64,000 nt of DNA from Haloferax litoreum (GCF_009674605.1 NZ_WKJO01000001.1:1302001-1366000); one strand, 5' to 3'; positions 28,654 to 36,944 are shown, counted from the stretch's first letter. Made by a program: numbers and translations. The notes: generated from the letters alone by a model not told the origin.

Positions 28654-29083
28654 ACGACGCGACGCTGGGACTGCTGTCTCCGGTTCGATTCCACGCTGGA
28701 CCCGAACCGACACGGTTCACTGACTCTCTGTACATACCACATTGTTACCCACCTGTCCGTAGCGGTGACGTTCTCCCGGACGACGAATTTGTTTCAAGTC
28801 ACTGGACGACATACTATCGACCTGCGGAGGCCACATGAGACGGGACGAACGAGGGGCGAACCCGTGATTACCTACCTCCGCAACTTCCTTCCGGCCCACT
28901 TTCCGCACGTGTGAGCAAACGCGCCCGCTCACGGAGGGGTGGGCGCGACACGTGCGAGAGACACGATTTTCATCGATAGCGCCGACGTGCCTTCCGCTCG
29001 AAGTAAAGCCCTTCGAGTGAGGCACTCGGGTTCTGTGACCCAAAGGCACATTTACGCGCGTCCCTAAATCCGGCTAATTACTG
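28654..29083. other. 430-bp gene-free stretch with nested hairpins (structured RNA candidate)
   Basis: No long gene fits here. Three pairing elements are visible. TGCGGAGG (28823-28830) can pair with CCTCCGCA (28875-28882), covering a Shine-Dalgarno-like GGAGG and an 11-codon frame at 28835-28867. CGCACGTGT (28904-28912) pairs over 9 bp with ACACGTGCG (28948-28956) and encloses a 10-bp stem (28921-28930 with 28937-28946, two G-U pairs). CTCGAAG (28997-29003) pairs with CTTCGAG (29011-29017) over a 7-nt loop. GGGT...ACCC follows at about 29028-29041. It may be a non-coding RNA or a regulator of panB. The strand is undecided. Confidence 0.5.
29051..29056 (+). promoter_or_regulatory. TATA-like box of panB
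   Basis: TTTACG 28-33 bp before the ATG at 29084. With no Shine-Dalgarno, it indicates a leaderless panB mRNA that would start after the hairpin region. Confidence 0.5.
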
Positions 29084-30322
29084 ATGTCCCGGAGTCCATC
29101 TCTTCCAGAACGCCCTCATCTCGATCTGGACCCCGACATGTCGGATGCAGAGCGTCTCTCTGCACTCCGCCAACACGTCGAACGGATGATCGAGGTCAAC
29201 AGGGAACTCGACCAACGACTGCAATCTGCCGACGACCGGCACGCGGAACTGGTCGAGGAAGTCGAACAGATGAAAGCGCGCAACGAGGCGCTGAAGACTG
29301 CCTCGTACTACATCGCCACCGTCGAAGAACTGACCGACGACGGCGTCATCATCAAACAACACGGCAACAATCAGGAGGTCTTGACCGAGTTCGCGCCGAC
29401 TATCGACCGCGACGCCATCGAACCCGGTGACCGCGTCGCCATCAACGACTCCTTCGCCGTGCAGACGATTCTCGACGACGAGACGGACGCCCGCGCGCAG
29501 GCGATGGAAGTCGTGGAGTCGCCGACGGTCACCTACGACGACATCGGCGGCATCGACGAGCAGGTTCGCGAGGTCCGCGAGGCAGTCGAACAACCGCTGG
29601 AGAACCCCGAGATGTTCGAGAAGGTCGGCATCGACCCACCGTCTGGCGTCCTCCTCTACGGCCCACCGGGGACCGGGAAGACGATGCTGGCGAAAGCCGT
29701 CGCCAACGAGACGAACGCCTCGTTCATCAAGATGGCCGGGTCCGAACTCGTCCAGAAGTTCATCGGTGAGGGCGCACGCCTCGTCCGCGACCTGTTCAAA
29801 CTCGCCGCAGAACGTGAACCGGTGGTCATCTTCATCGACGAAATCGACGCCGTCGCCTCCAAGCGGACGGATTCGAAGACCTCTGGCGACGCCGAAGTCC
29901 AGCGGACGATGATGCAACTGCTCTCGGAGATGGACGGATTCGACGACCGCGGCGAGATTCGCATCATCGCGGCGACCAACCGCTTCGACATGCTCGACGA
30001 GGCAATCCTCCGGCCCGGCCGGTTCGACCGCCTCATCGAGGTGCCCAAGCCAGCAGTCGAGGGGCGCCGCCGCATCCTCGACATCCATACTCGCGACATG
30101 AACGTCGCCGACGACGTGGACCTCGACGCCCTCGCCGAGGAACTCGACGACTACTCCGGTGCCGACATCGCCTCGCTCACGACAGAAGCGGGCATGTTCG
30201 CCATCCGTGACGAACGCACCGAAGTCACCGAGGCCGACTTCGAAGCGGCCCACGAGAAACTCGCCAACGTCGAAGAGTCCGGAACTGGCCCCATCTCGGG
30301 ATTCACCGACTACCAGTACTGA
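29084..30322 (+). CDS. panB: Proteasome-activating nucleotidase (PAN), PanB-like
   Basis: 412 residues. An N-terminal coiled coil (about 25-75), an OB-type domain (about 78-130) and one AAA domain with Walker A LYGPPGTGKTMLAKAV (about 192-207), Walker B VIFIDEIDA (about 246-254) and the second region of homology ATNRFDMLDEAILRPGRFDR. PAN rings unfold proteins and feed them to the 20S proteasome. Haloferax has two, PanA and PanB. From memory this N terminus (MSRSPSLPERPHLDLDP) matches PanB. The C terminus is DYQY: the penultimate residue is Gln, so the strict hydrophobic-Tyr-X gate-opening motif is not met. Confidence 0.95.
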   Translation: MSRSPSLPERPHLDLDPDMSDAERLSALRQHVERMIEVNRELDQRLQSADDRHAELVEEVEQMKARNEALKTASYYIATVEELTDDGVIIKQHGNNQEVLTEFAPTIDRDAIEPGDRVAINDSFAVQTILDDETDARAQAMEVVESPTVTYDDIGGIDEQVREVREAVEQPLENPEMFEKVGIDPPSGVLLYGPPGTGKTMLAKAVANETNASFIKMAGSELVQKFIGEGARLVRDLFKLAAEREPVVIFIDEIDAVASKRTDSKTSGDAEVQRTMMQLLSEMDGFDDRGEIRIIAATNRFDMLDEAILRPGRFDRLIEVPKPAVEGRRRILDIHTRDMNVADDVDLDALAEELDDYSGADIASLTTEAGMFAIRDERTEVTEADFEAAHEKLANVEESGTGPISGFTDYQY

Positions 30323-30493
30323 ATCGGCCGCGACACGACCGAGACACTCCTGTCGTCGTCCGAAGTCGCCGTCGACGTTCGATATTGAGTCGCCGCCGCG
30401 GTTACCCTCGAATATGGAGACGACGTCGGTTTTACTTCCGTTCGAGGCGCTCTCATTCGTAACCCCCTTTTGAGCCCACGCTCTCGTTCAGTC

Positions 30494-30967
30494 ATGAACA
30501 CGATTCGCGTCGTCCGTGGGGTCGGAACCGCCCCGACGGAGATGGCGTCGTACGACGCCGCCCTCGCTGCTGCCAATATCCACAACTACAATCTCGTCGC
30601 CGTCTCGTCTGTCGTCCCCGCGGATGCAACGGTCGAAGAAGTCGACGTTGCGCCGGACCTCGGCCCCACTGGCAATCGTTTGACGGTCGTTCAAGCGCGC
30701 GAGACCACGTCGACACCGGGCGAACGCGTGGTCGCCGGCCTCGGATGGGCGACTGGGTCCGGTCCGGGTCTGTTCTACGAAGCGTCCGGGGCCGACGACG
30801 AGAACGTCCGCGACGCAATCGTCGCCGGTCTCGACGCCGGCCGAAACCTCCGCGACTGGGAGTTCGACGACGAACAGGTCGCACTCACCGCCGCGGAACA
30901 CGAGGGTGAGGGCTACACCACCGTCGTCACCGTCGCCGCCTACGGCCAGAGCGAATCTATCTTCTGA
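30494..30967 (+). CDS. pdaD: Pyruvoyl-dependent arginine decarboxylase
   Basis: 157 residues, full length for the archaeal family. It decarboxylates arginine to agmatine, a polyamine precursor and, in archaea, the modifier of tRNA-Ile2 cytidine 34. The proenzyme cleaves itself at the Ser-Ser bond in LVAVSSVVPADA (about 35-46), creating the pyruvoyl group. GLGWATGSGPGLFYEASG and the GEGYTTVVTVAAYG tail are also conserved. The ATG at 30494 is favoured over a GTG/ATG-less extension. It is 171 bp downstream of panB and probably has its own promoter. Confidence 0.93.
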   Translation: MNTIRVVRGVGTAPTEMASYDAALAAANIHNYNLVAVSSVVPADATVEEVDVAPDLGPTGNRLTVVQARETTSTPGERVVAGLGWATGSGPGLFYEASGADDENVRDAIVAGLDAGRNLRDWEFDDEQVALTAAEHEGEGYTTVVTVAAYGQSESIF

Positions 30968-31096
30968 GCAGGTTCGACCACACGCCGCGTGCGTACCACC
31001 CGCGTTTCACGTACTCCCCATCTGCGTACCGAACACGTACCGACCGCGCTCTGTCCTGACCGACGCACTCATCACCCGGTGTGCTAATCCCTCAGT

Positions 31097-31984
31097 ATGA
31101 GAGGGGTGAGACCGTTCGACTTGTCCGCGCAGCGTATCGCGGTCGTTTACACAGTCTTCGGACTCACGTGGGTCTCGCTCGGTGATTGGTTCGTCGAACA
31201 ACTCCCCAACCACCTCCTCGTGCAGACGGCGAAAGGATGGCTGTTCGTCTTTATCTCCGCGGGTCTCGTCTACGTCATGGTCGAGGAGAGTCACGCCGAA
31301 CTCACCCGTGCGACGTCCCGCCTCGACTCGAGGAACGCCCACACGAGCGTCCTCCATCGTATCCTCAGACACGACATCAGGAACGCCTGTACCGCGATAC
31401 TGGGGTACGCCGAACTCGTCGAACCGCGTGAGGACGTCCGCGACGATGTGGCCCCTGTAGAGGCGATTCGAGCGCGAGCGAACCGTCTCGTCGAAGTGAG
31501 CGACGAAGTGTCGCTGCTCCGTGCTGTCGAAGAGGCCGAAGGAAGCACCGTCGAGGTGGACCTCTCCTGCGCTGTGGCTGACGCCGTCGACGACGTTCAA
31601 CTCGAACACCCGGCCATCTCCGTCGACGTGTCCACGCCAGCGACCCTCCCCGTAGAGGTTCATCCGGCCTTCCCCCGATGCATCACGGAACTGCTCGACA
31701 ACGCGGCAGTCCACTCGGACCGCGCCGCGCCGACAGTCGGCGTGACGGTTCGCCGCGTCGGCGAGAGGGCCCGTGTGGCCGTCAGCGACGACGGGCCGGG
31801 AATCCCAGACGTCGAACGCGAGGCGCTTGTCTCCGGGACCGAAACCCCGCTGACGCACACGAGTGGCGTGGGTCTGTGGTTGGTTCGGGCCGTCGCCGAG
31901 GCGTCCGACGGGTCGCTCGATATCGAGTCTCTACCGTCGAACGGGACGTCTGTCGTCCTCTCCGTCCCGTTGGCCGGCCCGTAG
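31097..31984 (+). CDS. Two-helix membrane sensor histidine kinase
   Basis: 295 residues. Two membrane helices (about 12-30 and 44-63) are separated by only about 13 residues, leaving no room for an extracellular sensor domain. The kinase core has the H-box HRILRHDIRNACTAILGY (phosphorylated His about 92), N-box ITELLDNAAVHS, G1 SDDGPGIP and G2 TSGVGLWLVRAV. It is a haloarchaeal HisKA-type kinase. No response regulator is adjacent, so it is an orphan. The signal may come from the membrane itself or a partner protein (inference). Confidence 0.9.
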   Translation: MRGVRPFDLSAQRIAVVYTVFGLTWVSLGDWFVEQLPNHLLVQTAKGWLFVFISAGLVYVMVEESHAELTRATSRLDSRNAHTSVLHRILRHDIRNACTAILGYAELVEPREDVRDDVAPVEAIRARANRLVEVSDEVSLLRAVEEAEGSTVEVDLSCAVADAVDDVQLEHPAISVDVSTPATLPVEVHPAFPRCITELLDNAAVHSDRAAPTVGVTVRRVGERARVAVSDDGPGIPDVEREALVSGTETPLTHTSGVGLWLVRAVAEASDGSLDIESLPSNGTSVVLSVPLAGP

Positions 31985-32036
31985 GCTCACAGCCACGATT
32001 TCGACATACCCGGAGACAATCACGACTGACGACGCC

Positions 32037-32043
32037 TTTTTAC
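32037..32043 (+). promoter_or_regulatory. TATA-like box of the DUF5811-like gene
   Basis: TTTTTAC 28-34 bp before the ATG at 32071, placed correctly for a leaderless transcript. Confidence 0.45.
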
Positions 32044-32070
32044 ACGTCCTCCCCCTATCTCAGACGACTG

Positions 32071-32454
32071 ATGAACGGGAACAACCCATATGCGGGCGCT
32101 CCCGGCGTAACTGGTGCCGGTCAACCGTCTCACGGTGCCGAACTCACGGGCGAACAGATGGACTCGCTCCGGCGAGTGGTCGCCGGCATCGTTTCTCGAA
32201 CTGAATCGTACCTTCCCGAGGGGTTCGCCGTCGGGTCGGAACTGTCGACGGGGCCGAACGGTCCACTGGCGACTGTCGCGGTGCACCCGCCTGTCGGCCA
32301 CCCCGTCAGTGCCGGCTTTTCGCCCGACGCCGACGAACTCGACGCGGGCCTCACCGACGAGGACCGTGACGAAGTCGCGCGCGGACTCGCCGCTAGCGCG
32401 GCGTTTCAGGTGATGAGCGCCGTCGGCGACGACATCACTCCTGCCGCCCGGTAA
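32071..32454 (+). CDS. Haloarchaeal conserved protein (DUF5811-like)
   Basis: 127 residues from the ATG at 32071; the frame is open far upstream but only antisense to or inside the kinase gene in another frame. It is soluble and acidic: a Gly/Pro-rich N terminus (MNGNNPYAGAPGVTGAGQ), a helix with TGEQMDSLRRVVAGIVSR, then a beta-rich part LPEGFAVGSELS and AVHPPVGHPVSAGFSPD. It looks like DUF5811, a haloarchaeal family of unknown role. No partner is evident. Confidence 0.8.
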   Translation: MNGNNPYAGAPGVTGAGQPSHGAELTGEQMDSLRRVVAGIVSRTESYLPEGFAVGSELSTGPNGPLATVAVHPPVGHPVSAGFSPDADELDAGLTDEDRDEVARGLAASAAFQVMSAVGDDITPAAR

Positions 32455-32552
32455 TCACTCCAATCCTCTCACGGATTCACCCGCGGGGTTCGACAGCGGA
32501 CTCGCCGCCGCGTTCGAATTTTCACCGTGTCAAAATTGCAACAACGCACTTG

Positions 32553-32575
32553 ACCCACCAGTGCGTACGGTGGGT
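32553..32575 (+). promoter_or_regulatory. 7-bp inverted repeat abutting a start codon
   Basis: ACCCACC (32553-32559) and GGTGGGT (32569-32575) are perfect complements separated by 9 bp, and the ATG of the 53-codon gene follows at once (32576). In RNA this makes a hairpin that would hide the GGTGG Shine-Dalgarno-like sequence. In DNA it could be an operator at the start site. Confidence 0.5.
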
Positions 32576-32737
32576 ATGGTCTCTCTCAGTAGTTACGCGG
32601 ACGAGATTGGTCCGACGACGCTCATCCTCGTCGGATTCCTGTTGTTCATCTTTCCCGAACCCGCCACGTCTGCGCTCGGTGCGGGGTTGATGTTGTTCGG
32701 GGCAGCGTACTGGTTTTGGGAGTGGAACCGCCCGTGA
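32576..32737 (+). CDS. Small membrane protein (53 residues)
   Basis: A 54-codon frame reading MVSLSSYADEIGPTT, then two closely spaced hydrophobic helices (about 14-30, LILVGFLLFIFPEPATS, and 32-48, ALGAGLMLFGAAYWFW) and the end EWNRP. A GGTGGGT precedes the ATG directly. Codon use (GTC, CTC, GAC, GAG) is haloarchaeal. Similar small double-helix proteins are common in haloarchaea without known role. It is flanked by the DUF5811-like gene and a convergent membrane protein gene. Confidence 0.65.
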   Translation: MVSLSSYADEIGPTTLILVGFLLFIFPEPATSALGAGLMLFGAAYWFWEWNRP

Positions 32738-32785
32738 ATCAGCGAGGCGAAACGTGACGGTCGAATCCGTGTCTTCGAGTCAGCG

Positions 32786-33091
32786 TCAGACGCCTCGGTG
32801 ACGGCGTCGCTGTCCGGTGTCGTCTGGCCCCGAGAGGTCCACCGATTCGAGTGGTGTCTCTCCCGAACTGGGTCTCGACTCGGGAGACGCCGTCGGCCCG
32901 GCGACGAAGAGTCCGTACGCGAGCACTGTGACGGAGAGCAGTCCGCTCAGACCGACGACGGGCGAGACGGGCAGGTCGGTGAGCGTTCCGACAGTGACGC
33001 CGAAGAACAACGGGAGCGGAAGCGCCACCAGAATGAAGTCGTATCGTGACGCGTCCGAGACGATGCTGTCGCTGAATGTTCGTGTGCGCAT
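32786..33091 (-). CDS. Small haloarchaeal membrane protein
   Basis: 101 residues from the ATG at 33091, preceded by GGTGGTATA. After MRTRTFSDSIVSDASRYD come two membrane helices (about 19-38, FILVALPLPLFFGVTVGTL, and 43-68, SPVVGLSGLLSVTVLAYGLFVAG), then a hydrophilic tail with SRPSSGETP. Unknown function. Convergent with the 53-codon gene. TATA-like GTATTATTAG at about 33120-33129 would drive it. Confidence 0.7.
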   Translation of the reverse strand: MRTRTFSDSIVSDASRYDFILVALPLPLFFGVTVGTLTDLPVSPVVGLSGLLSVTVLAYGLFVAGPTASPESRPSSGETPLESVDLSGPDDTGQRRRHRGV

Positions 33092-33209
33092 TATACCACC
33101 TATTCGTGAATAACTGGCTAATAATACAAATTCGTTACGCCGTTGTCCTGCGGTTTGACAACTTCCTTCCGGGGGCCGCCGTGGACCTGACGGTGCCTGT
33201 CTGTCGCCC

Positions 33210-35012
33210 TTATTTGCCCCAGAAGGGGTCACGGCGGCGGTGCTTGTCGAGGTATCCGGAGAGTGCTTCGAGTTCGTCCACGGGGATGTCGTCGCGGAGT
33301 TCCTGTTCGAGAATCTTCGCGTGCTTCTCGGGGAGTTCAATCCAGAGTTCGTCGCCTTCGTCTATCTGGCGGCCCACAGTTGGGCCGTCGATGGCGACGC
33401 TGACGCGCGACCCGGCACGGGCGCTGGACACGTCTTCACCGTTTTCCTGAATCCCGGACAGTTGGCCGACTCGTTTGGGCTCGTTGCCCTCCCACTTCAC
33501 GACGTTCATGTTGTTCTTTATCGTGCCGGCCATGACTTCGACGCCGACGACGGCGGGACTACTCTGACGGAAGACGTGGTCTTGGAGAATCTGGAAGCGA
33601 CACGGACGGACGATTTTGTCGAGAATCGTCTCCTGTTGGGCGCGTTTCATCTCGTCGACGAACTCCTCGTACTCTTCGACGAGTTGGTAGATGACGTCGT
33701 CGTCGAACAGTTTGACCTCGCCTTTGTCGAGTTCGTCCTGCGCGTTCGAGAGCACGTCCACGTTGAACCCGAGGATGACCTTGTGCTCGGGTTCGCGGGC
33801 AGTCGACGCGACGGCCACGTCGCGTGGGGCGATGTCGCCGACTTCGGCGCGGAGGATGGGGACTTCTGCCTCTTGCAGTGCGTTCGCCATCGCTTCCAGA
33901 CTGCCGAGTGTGTCGGCTTTGACGACCACACCTTCCTCTTCGGTGGTCACTTCGATGTCCGCGAGTTCGGCTTCGACTTCGCGGATGACTTCGTCTACGT
34001 CGCGGTCACCGACGACCCGGACGGGTGCGCCGGCCATCGCGTCTTCGAGGTCCGGCGCGGCGATTTTGACACCGGCCGCGGCGCGGACTTCGTCCACCTT
34101 GTCGAATCGCTTCTCGGTGCGAATCTCGGCGTTCGGGCGGGGTTGGAGGAGTGCGCGAACCTCGGTCACGATGGGTTCGTTCGCGCCGCCGACGACGATG
34201 GTGTCGCCCGCGTGAATCGTCCCGTCGTAGAGGACCACGTCGAGGGTGGCACCGAAGCCACGTTCCTCCTTGACTTCGAGGACCGTCCCGTAGCCCGGTC
34301 CGGCCACGTCGATTGCCATCTCGTCTTTCATGTATCGTTGCGAGAGGCCCATGAGGACGCCGAGGAGGTCCGGGATGCCCTCACCGGTCAGCGCGGAGAC
34401 GGGGACGACACCGATGTTCTTCTGGAAGTTCTGGACGCGCCAGTAGAAGTCAGAAGAGAAGCCCTTGTCGGAGAGTTCGCCGATGAGTTGGTAGAGACTC
34501 TCGTCGAGTTTCGACTTGGCGCGTTTGGACTGCTTCTCCAGCGACTTCTGGATTGGTTCACCCTGTTGTGGGTTCCATCCGGGCGTCGTGTCCACCTTGT
34601 TGGCGGCGACGATGAACGGCGTGCCCGTTCGTTTGAGGATGTCGATGGCCTCCTCGGTCTGAGGTTGGAAGCCGTCGTTCACGTCCACGACGAGGATGGC
34701 GATGTCGGCCAGCGCACCACCGCGAGAGCGGAGCGTGCTGAACGAGTGGTGCCCCGGCGTGTCGATGAAGAGGAGTCCCGGGAGGTCGAAGTCCTCGGGC
34801 TTGACGAGGGAACCGGCCATCTGCGAGACGGTGTCTAACGGGACTGCGGTGGCCCCGATGTGCTGGGTGATGGCCCCGGCCTCACCCTCGCTGACGGCGG
34901 ACCCGCGAATCTTGTCGAGAAGACTCGTCTTCCCGTGGTCGACGTGGCCGAGGACGGCCACGATGGGTGTGCGAAGCGTATCGGATTGTGACGTCGAATC
35001 AGTGTCGGACAT
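33210..35012 (-). CDS. infB: Translation initiation factor aIF5B
   Basis: 600 residues. The N-terminal GTPase domain has G1 LGHVDHGKTSLLD (about 21-33), G2/G3 DTPGHHSF and G4 AANKVDTTP. Domains II-IV follow with LGSLEAMANALQEAEVPILRAEVGDI and ending GYLDKHRRRDPFWGK. aIF5B joins ribosomal subunits and helps place the initiator tRNA. The length is standard for archaeal aIF5B, shorter than eukaryotic eIF5B. It is preceded by the PH-domain and Tat-protein genes on the same strand but has a 119-bp gap, so it is probably transcribed separately. Confidence 0.97.
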   Translation of the reverse strand: MSDTDSTSQSDTLRTPIVAVLGHVDHGKTSLLDKIRGSAVSEGEAGAITQHIGATAVPLDTVSQMAGSLVKPEDFDLPGLLFIDTPGHHSFSTLRSRGGALADIAILVVDVNDGFQPQTEEAIDILKRTGTPFIVAANKVDTTPGWNPQQGEPIQKSLEKQSKRAKSKLDESLYQLIGELSDKGFSSDFYWRVQNFQKNIGVVPVSALTGEGIPDLLGVLMGLSQRYMKDEMAIDVAGPGYGTVLEVKEERGFGATLDVVLYDGTIHAGDTIVVGGANEPIVTEVRALLQPRPNAEIRTEKRFDKVDEVRAAAGVKIAAPDLEDAMAGAPVRVVGDRDVDEVIREVEAELADIEVTTEEEGVVVKADTLGSLEAMANALQEAEVPILRAEVGDIAPRDVAVASTAREPEHKVILGFNVDVLSNAQDELDKGEVKLFDDDVIYQLVEEYEEFVDEMKRAQQETILDKIVRPCRFQILQDHVFRQSSPAVVGVEVMAGTIKNNMNVVKWEGNEPKRVGQLSGIQENGEDVSSARAGSRVSVAIDGPTVGRQIDEGDELWIELPEKHAKILEQELRDDIPVDELEALSGYLDKHRRRDPFWGK

Positions 35013-35131
35013 GGAGAATCGCCCCGGAGAAGGTTACTTACCCGATTCGAGTCGGTGACTCCAGTTAAGTCCATCGTCACGGCATCAAGCGGGAATCGCG
35101 TCCCGGTTCTGGTGCGGAACGCCCGACGAAG

Positions 35132-35770
35132 TTACTCCGAGACGAGATTGCGAATACTGTCGGCGAACGACCCCGACTGCTCCATATTTCGCATCCGTAT
35201 CTCTAGCGAATGACCACCGCCACTGGCGACCATAACGTTCCCGAGGCCGACGAGGCTCTCGGTGATGGACTTCCGCTCTTGTACACCCCGAATCTTCGAC
35301 CGCGGAATCTCTTGTCGAACCAGCGAGACGAAGCGGTACTCCTTGATGATGCGGTTCGTCGTGACGTAGTACGTCGTCAGCGAGTTCGTCCAGTAGGTGT
35401 GGATACCGACTGAGAACAGATAGAGACCGACGACGAGTGTCAGCGTCGGGTAGACGTACGGGTAGTAGGTGAAGTACAGGAGGTACACTGTCAGTGCGAG
35501 AAGCGGGATTCCGGCCGCAACCTTCACCCGAGCGACCCGTTGTGTCGGGTGTCGTGTTTCGAGTATCTCTTCGCCGTCTGAGAGCCGGGGTGCACTCGGA
35601 GAGACGAAGTGGACGTACGCGCCGACGAGGACGACGAACGCCCCGAAGAGGACGAACGGGATGCCAACGTCCGGAGGGTACGTCTCTTGTCCGGTGTACA
35701 ACCACGCACCGGCACCGACGAACGGGAGGCCGAGAACGGCACTCCAGAGCGCTGGTTTGCCACGAGCCAT
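35132..35770 (-). CDS. Membrane protein with bacterial-type PH domain
   Basis: 212 residues. Four membrane helices (about 7-26, 35-54, 84-101 and 106-124) are followed by a cytoplasmic PH-like (bPH2/YdbS) domain: TNSLTTYYVTTNRIIKEYRFVSLVRQEIPRSKIRGVQ, then GLGNVMVASGGGHSLEIRM. This architecture occurs in many haloarchaeal proteins of unknown function that may bind lipids or proteins at the membrane. The start is 2 bp after the stop of the upstream Tat-exported protein gene, so the two are co-transcribed and may act together. Confidence 0.85.
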   Translation of the reverse strand: MARGKPALWSAVLGLPFVGAGAWLYTGQETYPPDVGIPFVLFGAFVVLVGAYVHFVSPSAPRLSDGEEILETRHPTQRVARVKVAAGIPLLALTVYLLYFTYYPYVYPTLTLVVGLYLFSVGIHTYWTNSLTTYYVTTNRIIKEYRFVSLVRQEIPRSKIRGVQERKSITESLVGLGNVMVASGGGHSLEIRMRNMEQSGSFADSIRNLVSE

Positions 35771-35772
35771 GG

Positions 35773-36744
35773 TTAGTACCCCCTCACGAGGTTGTGAGCG
35801 ATACCGAGCACAGACAGGAGAAAGCCGCCTACGGTCAACACGAACGGGTCGTTCAGTGCCCCGAGGTCCTCGGCGGACGCACCGTTCGACAGGAACCCAC
35901 GGGTCGGCCTGTCCGGCGTCGTTTCGTTCGCGTCGGTGGTCTGTGCTTCGGTACCGGTGTCTTCGGTTTCACGTGTCGTGTCGGCAGATGTCGCGGTCGC
36001 GGTGGACTCGCCCGACGTGCTCGCCGTCGATTCGGGCTTTTCCTCCGACTTCGACACGTCCCACGAGACGCCAGTCTCGCTCACCGTCGCGGTCACGACA
36101 GTCGGTCTGTCGACGTAGACCGCCTGCGTGAACGTCGCGTCTGGATACGTTTCGCCACGAGGTGGTTCTACTTCGACAGTTACCGACTCTACGACTTCGA
36201 AGCCAGTGAAATCCGCTTCGATGATTTTCGCATAGCCATCGTCATCGACGAGAATTCGATATGGGTCGACACCGAAGCCATCGTCTCTAATTTTTGGCCG
36301 AGCGTCAGTTAGTGGCTTCCCGTCGGGTGTCACGATTCGGATATCGAGGATGTGCGCAGTCGGTAGAACGATTTCGCCGAGGTCGACCGGCCCGTCGTCC
36401 ACCGTGACCTCTTCGAACATGTAGACGTGCGGCATCCCGTCTTTCGTCGGTTGCAACTCGCGTCCAGACTCTGCCTTGTGGACGGTGAACTCGTACTCAC
36501 TGTTCGTGCCGACGGCAATCTCGAACTCGCCGTTTGCATCTGTCTCTCCCGTGTGGTAGCTTCGGCCTGCGGCGCTTATTTTATCCCTATTGACCTTTGC
36601 TCCACTCTCGGCGACGAGCGTCCCCGAGACGATTGTCTGCTCTGCCGCCGTCGCCGTCCCAGTTCCGGCGGCCAGGGTACCCAGTGAGAGTCCCCCGAGT
36701 ACCCCTGCCCGTAGGAAAGAGCGACGAGTTGACTGCCTGCTCAT
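35773..36744 (-). CDS. Tat-exported surface protein with C-terminal anchor
   Basis: 323 residues. TRRSFLRAGVLGG is a Tat motif and the cleavage site is near TATAAEQ. The N-terminal half has carboxypeptidase-regulatory-like beta folds: VSGTLVAESGAKVNRDKISAAGRSY and GETDANGEFEIAV. A Thr/Ser/Glu-rich linker follows, then a C-terminal segment, RGFLSNGASAEDLGALNDP and a membrane helix FVLTVGGFLLSVLGIAHN, ending VRGY. The tail resembles a haloarchaeal anchor that recurs in other exported proteins (memory, not searched). It is co-transcribed with the PH-domain membrane protein. TATA-like GTATATATG is at 36766-36774. Confidence 0.82.
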   Translation of the reverse strand: MSRQSTRRSFLRAGVLGGLSLGTLAAGTGTATAAEQTIVSGTLVAESGAKVNRDKISAAGRSYHTGETDANGEFEIAVGTNSEYEFTVHKAESGRELQPTKDGMPHVYMFEEVTVDDGPVDLGEIVLPTAHILDIRIVTPDGKPLTDARPKIRDDGFGVDPYRILVDDDGYAKIIEADFTGFEVVESVTVEVEPPRGETYPDATFTQAVYVDRPTVVTATVSETGVSWDVSKSEEKPESTASTSGESTATATSADTTRETEDTGTEAQTTDANETTPDRPTRGFLSNGASAEDLGALNDPFVLTVGGFLLSVLGIAHNLVRGY

Positions 36745-36765
36745 ATTTCCAGCTTGATACTACTA

Positions 36766-36774
36766 CATATATAC
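36766..36774 (-). promoter_or_regulatory. TATA box of the Tat-exported protein operon
   Basis: GTATATATG on the minus strand, 22-30 bp before the ATG at 36744, suits a leaderless transcript covering this gene and the PH-domain gene. Confidence 0.6.
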
Positions 36775-36937
36775 GTTCTTGTCGATGTAACCGGCAGACT
36801 ACGCTGTTGTCACCGGCCTCGAAGGGTCTTTTCCACACGGTTATTCTCTCTACTGATAATCTCGGTGGGGTGCCATCTTCGGTTCGAGCGTCGGACGAAT
36901 CACTGTCGTCCGCCGCCCGTCAGACGTGCCCGTGGCG

Positions 36938-36944
36938 TTTATGG
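36938..36944 (+). promoter_or_regulatory. TATA-like box of the PRC-barrel gene
   Basis: TTTATGG 24-30 bp before the ATG at 36968 gives a leaderless mRNA and argues for that ATG over the two upstream in-frame starts. Confidence 0.55.

Noticed and set aside
28674-28700. GGTTCGATTCC resembling a tRNA T-arm
   Set aside because: The flanking bases do not form the T stem and no acceptor, D or anticodon arms can be folded around it.
28904-28963. H/ACA small RNA (hairpin followed by ACA)
   Set aside because: The internal loop is lopsided (8 nt against 1) so there is no two-sided guide pocket. The structure itself is kept as a finding.
33240-34838. 532-codon plus-strand frame
   Set aside because: Antisense to infB, with Val/Phe/Asp-rich shadow composition.
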